A stretch of 64,000 bases of DNA from Gossypium raimondii (taxonomy: Eukaryota > Streptophyta > Magnoliopsida > Malvales > Malvaceae): positions 34,319,733-34,383,732 of the forward strand of contig NC_068571.1 in assembly GCF_025698545.1 (NCBI RefSeq), read 5' to 3'. The notes under the pieces were generated by a model, which was given only the letters and a program-made list of their open reading frames with translations, was not told where the DNA came from and searched no databases. A program made the translations under genes and the position numbers. Shown one piece after another: positions 46,546-57,129 of this stretch; the first letter of the stretch is position 1; every line of letters starts with the position of its first letter.

Positions 46546-47187
46546 TGTTTTGGCATGAGGAGACTTGAACCCAAAACCTCATATACACACCTAAAATACT
46601 TAGCCACTAAAACAAATATACATTTTTGTTAAATACTTACAAAAATAGAAATAAATTATTTAGAACGTTACATCAAAAACATAAAAATGACTTGAATTAC
46701 TTTAGAATTTAAAGACCGAAAGCTTTGAAGCTTTAACAATGGCTTCTAGGTTTTCTTTTGTTTTCATTCGATGGAGCAGGAAGAAATAAAAGATGGCAAT
46801 CATCATTTTCTTTATATACTTTGTTTAACTTTTAATTAATCACATTTAACTTAATTAATATTTAATTAATTATTTTTAATCTTAATTAGGCAAAGTTAGT
46901 GGATGGCAACGTCCATTTCCACTATTGAATAAAACAAAATGATTTAATTACCATTTTGATCTCTTTGCAATTTAAAAATTTATAATGATGAGACTTTTAC
47001 AATTTAGCTCCTGTACCTTAATTAACTATCAATTCAACAAATTTACTAGGTCAAACTTTAATATATTTCTATATTAACCTTGTATTTATTAAATATTAAA
47101 TATTGAAATTTATAGAGCCAGTTTATGAAAATGAGGTTCCGAAATTGTCGTTTCCGACACCATTAAAAATCGGGCTATTACAATATT

Positions 47188-47506
47188 CTTCTAAAATGAT
47201 TTCTTATACTTGAACGGAAGTTCAATGAGATTGTCTTGATCTAAAGTTATTGTCTGAACAATATCAAGGACAATAGATTGTGGAATTTAATACATTGACA
47301 CGTTAACTAAGAAAGAATCACTAGACTTGTGAAATATGAAACTTTAAGTTCACTTTAAGAGATGAATCTTTCACAATGCAAGTCTTGCTTGGAATATAAA
47401 TTGACCATGAGATCTTTTAATGCCAAAGTATAAAGGTAAATCAACTACTAAAACTTGTGTATGTAGATATACGAGGCCTCATAAAACATTAGTGTGCGAG
47501 GAGGTA
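47188..47506 (-). pseudogene. Copia internal remainder beyond LTR A
   Basis: On the minus strand the end nearest LTR A reads IVQTITLDQDNLIELP, like the acidic linker between integrase and RT in plant Copia polyproteins. The rest is not recognisable. It abuts the 5' LTR without a visible primer binding site, which indicates a deletion. Confidence 0.5.
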
Positions 47507-47927
47507 TGTCATATTAGATCATCAAGAAAAATAAATTGATGTGAAAGCATATTTAAATCTATTGGCATGTTGAAATCCTTAAAACGTGTGATTTTGATCT
47601 CAAAATTAGCAAATAAGTTTTTTTTCCTTTTTGCATAAAAGACTCTTTCCTACGTAGGAGATGTCAAAAATTTACGTTATATATAATTTAAGTACCATAA
47701 TATTATTATGTAATTTTAAATATTTAGCTTCTTGTCTAACTAGCTTATCATAATTAAAATATAGTTACTAGAATATTTACACATATTTCACTCATATTTT
47801 ATTTGATAATTCAAAAGTAAATAACTTTAACCGTATTATATCATTTTTAATTTAAGCTAACTTTTAATAATAAATAAATAATAACTTATAATTTTTCTTG
47901 TTATAAACGTGACATCCAAATCTAACA
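47507..47927 (-). repeat. Copia 5' LTR
   Basis: Homologous to 31464-31841. In minus orientation it starts TGTTAGATTTGGATGTCACG at 47927. Confidence 0.65.
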
Positions 47928-48550
47928 CAAAGTTCCAAGTCGAAATTTTTCTTTTCACTTTACTCAATAAACATCAGCTAATTCAATTTCTATTAATAAA
48001 ATATTCGTAACTTCAAGAAAGAACAAATTAATATACATCCATTCGAGTACCTCCCCGACTTTTCCAAGCAGTCATACTCTTGAGCATGCCTCACATGAAA
48101 ATTGTGTGCTGCACCGACGGTTAGTTTTTTTTTTTTTTTTGGAGGGTGATCGTATTGAATTGTTGAAAATGTTAGGTAAAGTTATTTGTTCTCATACCAA
48201 CTACAGTTGGAGCAATTGGTGCCCTGCCTGCCTTATTATTTTATTTTCCTAGAGATAATGAATGGGCAGTTTGACCTCAACGGTTTACGTGTTGTTTTGA
48301 GAGGGTAAGCGTAAAACCAAGGGAATCTCAAAGAGTGGAACGGGTGTGAAGCAAAATTAAGATGCTGAATTGCCAAATCAGGAGGTAATGTCCGCTTCAA
48401 GCTCCGATTTTGATACTTCACTCTTTCCTAGGTCAATCCCTTCTCTCTCTATCTCTATTCCTCTCTTCAAGAATAGAATCCCTTTCCCACTTTGCCTTCT
48501 AATCACAACGCCATAGCAAGATAAAAAATTTTAAAAATAAAAAAAATCTT
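47928..48550. other. Intergenic DNA and promoter of the acidic-protein gene
   Basis: No coding region. The final part has a CT-rich leader (CTTCTCTCTCTATCTCTATT at about 48439-48465), typical of plant 5' UTRs. No clear TATA box was seen. Confidence 0.5.
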
Positions 48551-50264
48551 ATGGAGGAGAAGCAGAATGGGAGTTGTCGGCAGGGTAGAAAGAAAGCTTG
48601 GTTAATAAGCATGAGTAGCGGTGGTGGGGGTATCGAAAGGGTGGTTGCCTTGGGTGGAGCCTTGGCTGTTGCAAGCCTCATTGCTGCATTTTCGATCAAG
48701 AAAAGTAGTTGTAGTAAGAAAGATATTAGCACCAATAAGGAGGAGACGGCGAATGTGGAAGCTACCGACTCTTGCAAAGAAGAAGATGCAGGTGAAGGGC
48801 TACGTTTTATCCTTCAGGATTCCTCTTCAACTCTACATCATAATTCATGGTTAGTATTTCAAATCATAATATTCGATCTTATAAAATGGAATTGATGGTA
48901 ATCTGTTCATGGGAATATCAATTCGATCATTGTTATTATTATTATTATTATTATTAATTTTTTTTTTGCAGTTGTGCAAATCATGGAACATCAAAGATCG
49001 GTGTTGCTGAAATTGAAACTTCCAAATTGGTCTTCACCCAAAGTTTGATCACACTGGTAAAGAAAAGCCCATATCGCCTTTGCTGCCTTTGGAATTTATT
49101 TTTCTATGTTAATTCGTAATATGTTTTTCTTTATTTCTTATAATATCTGCCCCAAAGCACAGCTATGAAACAGTGTAACATTAACATTCTAGGTTCTTTA
49201 TCACCTTTACATGTTTTATTCAGGAAGAGAATACGATTGAGTGCGAAAGAAAGGAGTCTGTAAGTGGTCAGGAAGAGACTCTCATCCATGATGCAGAGCA
49301 AGAAAGCAATGCAATGACCGGTGGCTACGGCGATATTGAAGAGCTTTCACTTTCAGTAGGTGACACTGAGAATAATCCAATGAATGGGGTGGAGAATGAG
49401 AGCAATGCCTCTTTGGAGATGGAAACCATTGAAATAACGATAGAGGATGAAGCAGTGGATCATGTAGATGCAAAGCAGCCAATGGCTGAAGAAAGTTCAA
49501 CACTGCAATCGTCTTTGTCATCAAAAGAAGACGATAAATCATCAATTTCAGCAGGGGAAGAAGATTATGAAGAATATCCTTTGATGGAATCATTATATCC
49601 AGCAGAAGAAAACGAAGAATATCCATTGATGGAATCATTACATCCAGCAGAAGAAAACGAAGATGAAGAAGAATATTCACCACTAAGATCGTCATTTTCG
49701 GTGGAAGATAACCGAATTGATGAAGAAGAAGAAGAAGAAGAAGATGATGATGACGATGGAGAGTATTCAACAAAGGAATCATCATTTTCAACAGAAGAAG
49801 AAAAAGACTCATTGTTGCAATCACCACTTTCAACAGAAGATGAGAATGGTGAAAATGTTGCAGGGATGGAAGAAGAAAGCTCAGAAGGAGCATGGAGCTC
49901 TTCCCCAGAACCTAACACGGAGGTAATTTGGCCAGCAGAGATGATGGGGGTCCTGTCACCTGAATCCAAAGAGAATGAGATGAATGTTAGCTATCTAGAA
50001 TACCAAATGAAATCCAAGGAGGAACCCAAAACAGCCAAGATAGAAACATATCATTATTTGGCTAAAACCAAGTTTGACGAAAAGAAGAAGATAGCAACTG
50101 AGGAGCTTGTCGTGATGGATGTTCGAAAACAACATTCAGCAGCAAAGAGACAGATTTGGTTTTGGTTAGGTTTGGTGGTACTGCTGCTAGCTTTGCTTGT
50201 CAATTCCTTACTCCAATCCAATTATGTCTCTAACAGTGTTTCTTTTGTTTTTCCCATGAAATAA
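48551..50264 (+). CDS. Unrecognised acidic protein with two hydrophobic segments, 474 aa
   Basis: Exons 48551-48849, 48972-49056 and 49224-50264, with GT-AG introns of 122 and 167 nt (phases 2 and 0). All junctions keep frame and the total is 1425 nt. The N-terminus is basic, then a hydrophobic stretch (VVALGGALAVASLIAAFSI) at about residues 30-50. The middle is long and very acidic, rich in Glu/Asp/Ser, with repeats of EEYPLMESL-PAEEN and SSFS-EEE, partly encoded by a (GAA)n-like tract at about 49720-49756. A clear C-terminal membrane segment (WFWLGLVVLLLALLVNSLL) precedes a short tail. It may be a membrane-anchored, disordered protein. No catalytic motif was seen and I do not recognise the family. 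AATAAA follows at 50320. Intact and plausibly expressed. Confidence 0.8.
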
Positions 50265-50325
50265 GAATAGAATCATCCGCACTGATGGACAGGTGCCAGA
50301 AAATTTAATTAATTAATTAAATAAA

Positions 50326-50930
50326 CCAAGTTTGTAGATTTCATTTAACTGAAGTATTTTTGAACGTTAATAAATTCGCCACCAACCTTGTAAAAGGATA
50401 CAAATATGGTCGAACGTGAGAAACAAAGATTACTTGCTTCCAAAAATTTGCTTTTCCAATGTTTTTTTTAGACTCCATTCCTCCTTTGAGGTAAAAGTTT
50501 TTATTTTCAGTTTTATTCGATATTTGTTTAATGTAAATATAGGATGATTAACAAAAAAGGTTTTTCAGTCAATATAAAATTATTCTTTTATCCCCGTAAA
50601 ATGCCTTACCAATTTTTTTTCGGTAAGACATTTTTCAAACTGATAATGCTCTGTTTATCAAAATGTCTTCGGACATTTTTCAGTTGGCGTTAGTTACAGA
50701 TTAACATAAAACATATAGCACTATCAATAATCAACAAATTCACATTCAATTATCAATTTATACAAATTTTGTAATTTATTCAATTTAGTCCCTAAAATCA
50801 GGACTAACATAACTTTCGTTTTAAAGCTTCAAATTGAATTCTGATTTCACTACTATACATTAGGGACCTCTTGTTTCTTATTTTTACAGTCAATTTTACA
50901 TTTTATTCAGTTTAGTCCATAATGGAAAAA
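50326..50930. other. Intergenic AT-rich DNA
   Basis: No gene. 50600-50690 has inverted TGCCTTACC/GGTAAGACA-type copies. 50740-50930 resembles inverted Gypsy LTR text (ATTTAGTCCCTAAAATCAGG). Confidence 0.45.
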
Positions 50931-52835
50931 ATTATCAATTAAGCTTTACAAATTAAAACATGATAAGTGTGAAAGTGCTCATTTGGCCAGTGCCTCTAAA
51001 GAAAACAACTTACATTTTGAATAGAATACCCATTAAAGCAGTTGCAAAAACACCTTATGAGCTTTGGACAAGTCAAAAACCTAGTCTAAAGTATTTTCAC
51101 ATTTGGGGATGTCCACTTGAGGCAATGCCATATAAGTCACATTAAAAAAAATTGGACTCCAAAACAGTAAAAAGCTACTTTGTTGGTTATTTTGAGCGAT
51201 CTAGGAGCTATGAGTTTTATGATCTCACAATAAGGAATATTTTTTGAGGATGTTGAGTTTGGAAGGAGAAATAAAGTTAGAGATATTGTTTTTGAGGAGG
51301 AATTGAATTCTAACTCAGTTCATGCTATCACTTTTGACGATGTTCTAGTTCTCATACCTATTATTGATCAGGAAGTGAATCCAGAACCTCAATAAGACAA
51401 TGTTGAACAACTCCCTATTCAAGATAAGGTAATTGCTCTAGAAAAACAAACTCAAGAACGAATGTCATTAAAAAATGTCCATTAGAGAAAGGATTATAAT
51501 GGATTTAGTGGAATATTTTGACCTTAAGCTGCATCAAATGAATATTAAGTTAATGGTTTCTCAATGGTAACATTGATCATACATTTATATGGTACAACTA
51601 GAAAACTTTGTGTCTAATGATGCAAAGTTAATGATTTGCAAATTAAAGAACTTCATCTATGGGCTTAAGCAGACTTCTCATCAATAGTATTACAAGTTTT
51701 ACCAAATGATTATCTCATTCAGTTTAGAGATGAGTTTGGTCGATAATTGTATATACCACAAGTTCAGTGGGAGTAAGGTTCTATATTTGATTTTATATGT
51801 TAATGACATACTGCTTGTCAATAATAAGTTAAGTCTCGACCAATACAAGAATGATTTTGAGATTAAAGAAATGCATAAAATTCCCTACGTCTCAAGAGTA
51901 GAGTCTAATGTATGCTCAAGTATGTATGCGTACGGGCATTGCGTACATTTTTGGGATGTTAGGCAGATATTTAAGCAACCTTGGTATGAACCATTGGTTA
52001 GCAAGCAAGAGGGTTATGAGGTATCTTCAGAGAACAAAAGATTACATGCTCACATATCGGAGGTCTGATAAGTTAGAGATCATCAAGTATATAGACTTAA
52101 TTTTGATGGAATATTGATGCAAAATTTTGTCACTAGGGTGCAAATTGTGACAATAATTTGTAGTCATTTATTCCAATAGCAACAAGAGCACATGAAAGTC
52201 AAAACACATAGACTTTAAGTTCCTAGTTGTTAAAGTAAAAGTTTAGAGTGGTTAAGTGCCTATAAAGCATATTAGGGTAAAATCCATGATTGCGGATCCG
52301 CTTACTAAGGGACTACACCCAAGGTTTTTCATGAGCACATTACTCATATGGGTGTAATATATCATTTAAGGATATTTGATTTTAGTGAGAGTTTGTACTT
52401 TTAAATTCTTTTATGTTATAGACACATTTTTAGTTATTTCAGTTTACGGATATTAAGTTTATTTCTGCAGAAATAAAATTTATTTGGTTTATTCACACTC
52501 TGGTTTTGGTAAGGTTTGATCTCACTAAGGTTTAAGGAGGACCAATTGGAAATAGACATGTTTAGATTGTATTGCATGTAATTTCCATGCTATACATCCA
52601 TACTTGATCTATGTCATTTGGTTGTGTTAATATACGTGATCAGGGATGGATTTAGTTATGATATATGTAACAAAAGCGCATTGGTTCTATGTTAACATAA
52701 TTAATGGACGAGATTGTTTGGAATACTTTTTGGATATACTAGTAAAATTTTGAGCTCATAAGGTTATATAATGATATATAATTATAAAGTAATTAATATA
52801 TATATGTGGTCCAAGTGGGAGATTGTTGAAAAATA
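50931..52835 (+). mobile_element. Decayed Copia fragment, plus strand
   Basis: From left: integrase C-terminal part TYILNRIPIKAVAKTPYELW and KYFHIWGCPLEA (50990-51120), RT remnants with LYLILYVNDILLVNN (51780-51830) and FEIKEMH, then RNase H-side MYAQVCMRTGIAYIFGM and VMRYLQRTKDYMLTYRRSD (51908-52070). A C-terminal SMIADPLTKGLHP-like sequence lies near 52285-52325. A purine tract AAGTGGGAGA (about 52815) followed by TTGTTGAAA marks the likely start of a truncated 3' LTR. Frameshifts and stops throughout. The 5' end is missing. Confidence 0.8.
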
Positions 52836-53024
52836 TAGACATTACAATATGTTTAATAGATTGAATGCAAGGCGGGAATCACTACTAGTACTGGAAGGGC
52901 AAGTCTCAGATGAATTGCCAAGGAGTTGTATAAACAAAGCAAAATCATTTATTTGAAAATAAAAAATTAATTCTAGTAGATTGACATACAAATAACTTGA
53001 AAAGAAGGAAAGTGACGTTTAGCT
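52836..53024. other. Spacer and 3' UTR of PME gene (minus strand)
   Basis: Holds the start of a truncated Copia LTR and, on the minus strand, an AATAAA signal (52948-52953) about 75 nt after the PME stop codon. Confidence 0.45.
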
Positions 53025-56000
53025 CTAAAGTATCAAACCGAGAGAAAATGGAATATCAGTTGAATTTAACCAATCATTTCCCTGTATAAACGCCCCAGCA
53101 GTGAACTGATCTGCCTCAGTGGAACTATTGATGACCCTATAACCAGGCCAAGTTACCCTTGCACTCGTATTTGACCCGGCCCCCCTATTCAAATACTCCC
53201 CATAATAAAGGGTACTCAAGGCAAATGTCCCATTCCATTCTAACCATCCAGCAGGATCCACCGAATCATCAATGTAGGAACGCATAATAACAGTCCTGGA
53301 AAACTCTTTCCAGGGTCGCCCCAAATACGTCTTGAACGATGATTTTAGTGGTATTAAATCCGCAGCAGCAGCAATCTTACTGTTCAGAATCGAAATCCCA
53401 GTGTTCTGGTTAGGGTCTTCTCTTCCTTGCGCTGTGAAAATGTTCTTTTGGTTGGGATTAGGTTTCCGAGCATATAAATTGCAGGCTTGGAAAACCGCAG
53501 CTGCGTTTCCAAAGATGAAGTCAACGGTGCCGTATATGTCACATTCGCGATAGAATTGCCTAAGGGAATGGACGTAGAGTGTGTCTTGGTAGGCAACGAA
53601 GCTGCACTTGTAAAAGGCAGAAAGGTCAGAGCCACTCCTTAAAGCCACCGCTTGGTGTTTGCTTGGACCTGCTGAGTTCTCAATGGTTATCCCTTTGGCT
53701 ATGAATCCGTTTCCCACCACAGCTGAGGCAGATTCAAACAAAAAAAAAAAAACAAAGACGGAAAAAGAAAGTTGACTTTTAATAGGGAGGCTGCTCAATG
53801 ATTAAAGCAAATTAAAAAAAGGCAATGAACAGGCCCACTTAGCACGTGAGAAACTGTTTCGTTAAAGTTTTAAAGATCCCCGACGACATCAATAGTTAAC
53901 GCACTTGGTTTTGTCTGGAACGCACGGGCATCAGGAGATGCGTGTTCTAATCCTACGCCACCGACATATTTATAAAAAAAATTAAGAAAAAGATCGGCTT
54001 AATTCACTGATTTACCCTTTCAATTATATATATTCCTCCATTTATTACTTAATTTTCTTTTTATTTTACTGTTTGAACTATAATTTTTACTTCATTTTAT
54101 CTTAAAATTACCCACATCTAATAAAAATATTATTATATTGTTATTGCTAATTCTTTTTGAATAAACTGAGACCAAAATAATAGTACAAGAATAAAATGGG
54201 AACTAAGGTAAAAATAGGTATCATTAAGAGACTAAATAATAGCCAAATTTTTTTATAAACCATCCTCTGTGCAAATTTTAAAATTTTATTTCTTATTATT
54301 GGTAAAAAATAAAAATTTATTTCAGCCGTCAGAATTGATTTTTTAACTTTAACTTTTATTATTTTAAATATGCTAATTTATTAAATTTTATAAGAAATAT
54401 ATTCAAAATTACTACATTCAATTTTTTAAATTTTTATAGACAATATATTTAAAATAAAAAATCAAAGTTAAAAATTTGGCCACTAGAAAGTCAAAATCTA
54501 ACGAGTTTTTGAGATAGAGACAATATATATTTAAAAATTTTGAAATAATATCAAATTTAATTGTTAGATTTTTTTTGTTAATTTGAATTTTACTTTTTTA
54601 TGTTAAATTTGATTATCAATATTTTAATTAGAACGAGATCATTTTGTTTTAAATGGAAATGTTGACTAAAGCATTGTTTTTAAACAATATTGACATGACA
54701 ACCCGTGTGGTAGTTCATGTGTATTTCATATTGATATAGTATTATTTGTCTTATATATCATGTCAATAAATAATTTAAATTTTATTAAAATTTAAAAAAT
54801 AGCATGAAGTACACATGATTTGCAATGTTGGTTGCCATGTTTAAAATGATAATGTTTAAGTCTGCATTACAATTAAAAAAATAATTTAATTTTTTTAAAA
54901 GGTTCATAGTCAAATTCTACACCTTTTAAAAGGTTGATGACTAAATTTAACTAAAAAATAAGTGCAAGGTTGTTTGAACCGGATTGGATCGACTAATTGG
55001 ACTAGTTGGATCGGGAGCCGATTGGGGTACTAATTCGCAGAAGGGCATTGAACTATTTTACTCGAGAACCAGTATAGATAAGTTGAATAGGCAAAAATCG
55101 ATTGAACTGGGCTTTTAATCATTTTTTATGAATTTTTAAAGATTTATTTAATTAAACCAAACGGATTGGTTGGATTGACAAACTGGTGGCTTAACCGATT
55201 CGACCACCGGTTTGATTTTAAAAACCTTAAATAAGGACTTAATTTGATAAAAGATGTAAATGTTAAGTGTTAAATTTATCATTATTCTTAAAAAATATGT
55301 GAATAACTTCTAATATATTTTGTAAATTTTAATTAATTAATTAAAATATTTATAATATTAACTCAAAATTTTTTAAAATGACAAAAAAATTACTATAGAA
55401 GTTAAGGGCAGGTAATGACGTTGGTAAAATGAGATAACTGTAAATTTAGGCTTTTAGAATAATTAGTTACTTAATTTAAGTTTTTAACCCACTAATTAGT
55501 GAAAAATTTATATTGCCGACCCCTCCAAAAAATTAAGATTTTAGTTTAAACCCTTTTATTTTTTTACATAATTTAAACCGGCTTTTAACAAAATCGTATT
55601 CAACTAAAAAAATTTTATCTCGATTCTGTAAAAAGTTATGGTATATTTTTATGGTAAATAATTGATAGCGTATAATTTACGTTTTTAAAATTCTATTTAA
55701 AAATGTGAGGTGAAAAAAAAAATAGAGTGACACGTCAGAATGGCAGTCCACTTCTGATTGGACAGGATCGAGTGTCCAATAAGTGAGTAGATCCAAATCC
55801 GTAAGGATTCTCCCACTCGTGAGGGAAGCATTATAGTGAAGGAAAAAATGAAAAATGAAAATTATATGAAACTTACCGACTGTCGCAGAGCGGAAAGTGG
55901 TAAAGCCATCAACAACATTTCTGCTAGCCTTCACCACTGTCTTCCCGATCCCATCTCCCACAAACATCAGCATTGTCTTCTTCCTATCGACCTCTACATT

Positions 56001-56956
56001 TTCGAAGTAAGCGCCGGCTTTTATATATATCACAAACCTAGCTAATTCAACAAACCAGCTCATTAGCCACTTCATTAATTAATTCATTTTCCCAATTTCA
56101 AACCATATCAAACGCAGCATAAAATTAACCTTGTGTCACTGTTGTTTGGAGCAGCGGAAACAGCGTCGGTGATGTTGGTGAAGTTTCCAGTGCCGTCCTT
56201 GGCAACTATCAGATCGAACTTGGTTTCATTTAATGAAGCCTGTAGAAGTTTTCGATCTCTCCGAGATAGCCATGTTGGGAACCCATTTTTCACGCGTCCA
56301 TATCCAGGGAAAACCTCGGGTTTCGATTTGTTGACTCCAGGGACTTTGTTGAGCATCACAAGAGAGTTGCTCACATGATGAGAGATATTGTGCAGGCCCT
56401 TTTTTATAATGCTCCTAACATTTCCGCTGCTACGAGCGAACCCATCGAGACACGTCTGCTGGTTCGTCATCGCCGCGCTTAAAAATGTCTGCAGGTCGTG
56501 GTAGTTTTCGGAGACTGATGATCCCTTCGGGCCGAGACCGGAGCGGACCACTTTCAGCTCCGCCATTGTATTATCAAAAAGCTCAAGGCAATCATTTATG
56601 GCCGCCTCTTCCAATGTGTTGTAACTTTTGAGCTTCTTCTCAATGTTGGTAATGTTGGCAGAGGAGAGTCTGACCTCGTGCATTGTTTGGTTCAAGGTTG
56701 CAGAGATGAGTTCCGGGAGGGATTTGGAGGCGAGATCTGGAAGAACGGAAATGGTGGAGACGCAAAGTTCGGGATACAAAGTGCCATCGCAAGCTGAGGA
56801 AGCTCTTTGGAGATGATTGTGGACGTGAAAATGCCCGATTTGTGTGGTTTTGGGGCTCTTTTTTAGAATTACTGCGGACGAAAGTAAGACTAAGACGAAC
56901 GCTGAAATGGGAAAAAGAAGGAGAAATGCCCTAAAGCTTACTCTAGGGTTGTGCAT
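53025..56956 (-). CDS. PME: Pectin methylesterase with inhibitor-like pro-region, 561 aa
   Basis: Exon 1 56956-56130, exon 2 56037-55877, exon 3 53722-53025; the introns are 92 and 2154 nt and all joints keep frame. Product: N-terminal membrane/signal segment ([20 protein letters not shown]), then a PMEI-like pro-region (about residues 50-210; Cys in [12 protein letters not shown] and INDCLELF, then QQTCLDG). An RRDRKLLQ processing site follows, then the pectinesterase domain. Catalytic motifs are all present: [29 protein letters not shown] and LGRPW. It removes methyl esters from cell-wall homogalacturonan. The pro-region is cut off in the Golgi in this family. Splice joints are exact (T-R-FVIY and TV-A-VVGNG). 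The length is normal for a type I (group 2) PME. The large second intron contains repeat insertions. The gene looks intact. Confidence 0.93.
53865..53975 (+). repeat. SINE-like (tRNA-derived) sequence in PME intron 2
   Basis: AGTTAACGCACTTGG resembles a pol III A box. GTGTTCTAATCCTACG, about 50 nt later, resembles a B box (GGTTCGAATCC). They are followed by an A-rich end (AAAAAAATTAAGAAAA). It is weak because both boxes are mutated. Confidence 0.4.
54640..54790. repeat. Dispersed AT-rich repeat, copy 1
   Basis: Shares order and wording with 57445-57590: GTTGACTAAA-CATT, AACAATA-TG--ATG-CAA, CCGTGTGGTA/CCGCGTGGTA and CTTATAT-T-ATCAA. Possibly two copies of one small element on both sides of the PME promoter. 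Confidence 0.5.
54963..55230. repeat. MITE-like element with CCGGTTTGA/TTGAACCGG ends in PME intron 2
   Basis: The left end GTTTGAACCGGATTGGATCG and the right end ACCACCGGTTTGATTTTAAA are imperfect inverted repeats. The middle has several AACCG/CGGTT motifs. It resembles a widely dispersed plant repeat class. Confidence 0.5.
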
Positions 56957-57116
56957 GTTTGATGCAGCTAGCTAGTTTTTGATGATGGAAATGAAAGGGA
57001 GTAGAAACCAGAGGAAATAGCTTGGATACTGACAGGGGCGAAGAGACAAACCGCTTGCTAACCTCTTAAATGGTTGTCGACGACGGCGGATCATTTAAGG
57101 AGCCCATATTTACATG

Positions 57117-57128
57117 AGTATATATAAT
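57117..57128 (-). promoter_or_regulatory. Possible TATA box of PME gene
   Basis: On the minus strand TATATATACTC lies about 165 nt upstream of the ATG (56956). The spacing is acceptable for a long leader but other AT-rich sites exist. Confidence 0.35.
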
Positions 57129-57129
57129 A

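Larger units (their letters stand above)
40027..46547 (+). mobile_element. CACTA (En/Spm) element 2 with captured gene fragments
   Basis: Ends CACTACACCAAAACAG (40027) and CTGTTTTGGTGTAGTG (46547) are perfect inverted repeats over 16 nt. TTT flanks both sides (40024-40026 and 46548-46550), a 3-nt TSD. The order from left is: subterminal array of about 114-nt units (40035-40800), AT-rich spacer, telomere-like tract (41030-41490), internal CGCC/GGCG block (42090-42840), C-rich junction (42850-42915), cargo (42996-45900), shared AT-rich segment (46000-46230), 3' array (46240-46545). No transposase was found. The same order in reverse occurs in element 1. Confidence 0.92.
37912..46672 (-). mobile_element. 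Solo LTR B (Gypsy-type) inserted in LTR A, split by CACTA 2
   Basis: Ends TGTAACACCCC (37912) and GAACGTTACA (46672). TCAAA flanks both sides (37907-37911 and 46673-46677), a perfect 5-nt TSD that only becomes visible when CACTA 2 is removed. It contains the ACGGCCGTGTG palindrome cluster at 38935-39195. Excluding CACTA 2, the LTR is about 2.2 kb. No coding region. Confidence 0.75.
33785..47182 (-). mobile_element. Solo LTR A (Gypsy-type) inserted in Copia, itself split
   Basis: Plus-strand ends are TGTAACACC (33785) and GGCTATTACA (47182). ATATT precedes (33780-33784) and follows (47183-47187): a perfect 5-nt TSD. In minus orientation the LTR starts TGTAATAGCCCG, a typical cotton Gypsy LTR start. 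Recognised inserts are a Copia-like LTR around 34129-36000 and solo LTR B at 37912-46672. No coding region belongs to it. Confidence 0.75.
31464..47927 (-). mobile_element. Copia (Ty1) retrotransposon, minus strand, split by nested inserts
   Basis: 3' LTR 31464-31841, RT/RNase H remnants 32300-33779, internal remainder 47188-47506, and 5' LTR 47507-47927. The insert 33785-47182 carries an ATATT TSD. The Copia reading continues across it: 33640-33779 reads EPIPLRRST on the minus strand, and 47188-47290 reads LDQDN-IELP, the segment that normally precedes EPIPLRRST. Both LTR copies share AATAAATTGATG, TGATTTTGAT, AACTTTAACCGT and GTGACATCCAAAT. Gag and most of integrase are missing. Outer TSDs do not match. 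Confidence 0.75.

Noticed and set aside
49282..49969. Long minus-strand frames of 203 and 134 codons
   Set aside because: Shadows of the acidic exon. Leu/His- and Ser-rich text is the reverse complement of Glu/Asp codon runs.
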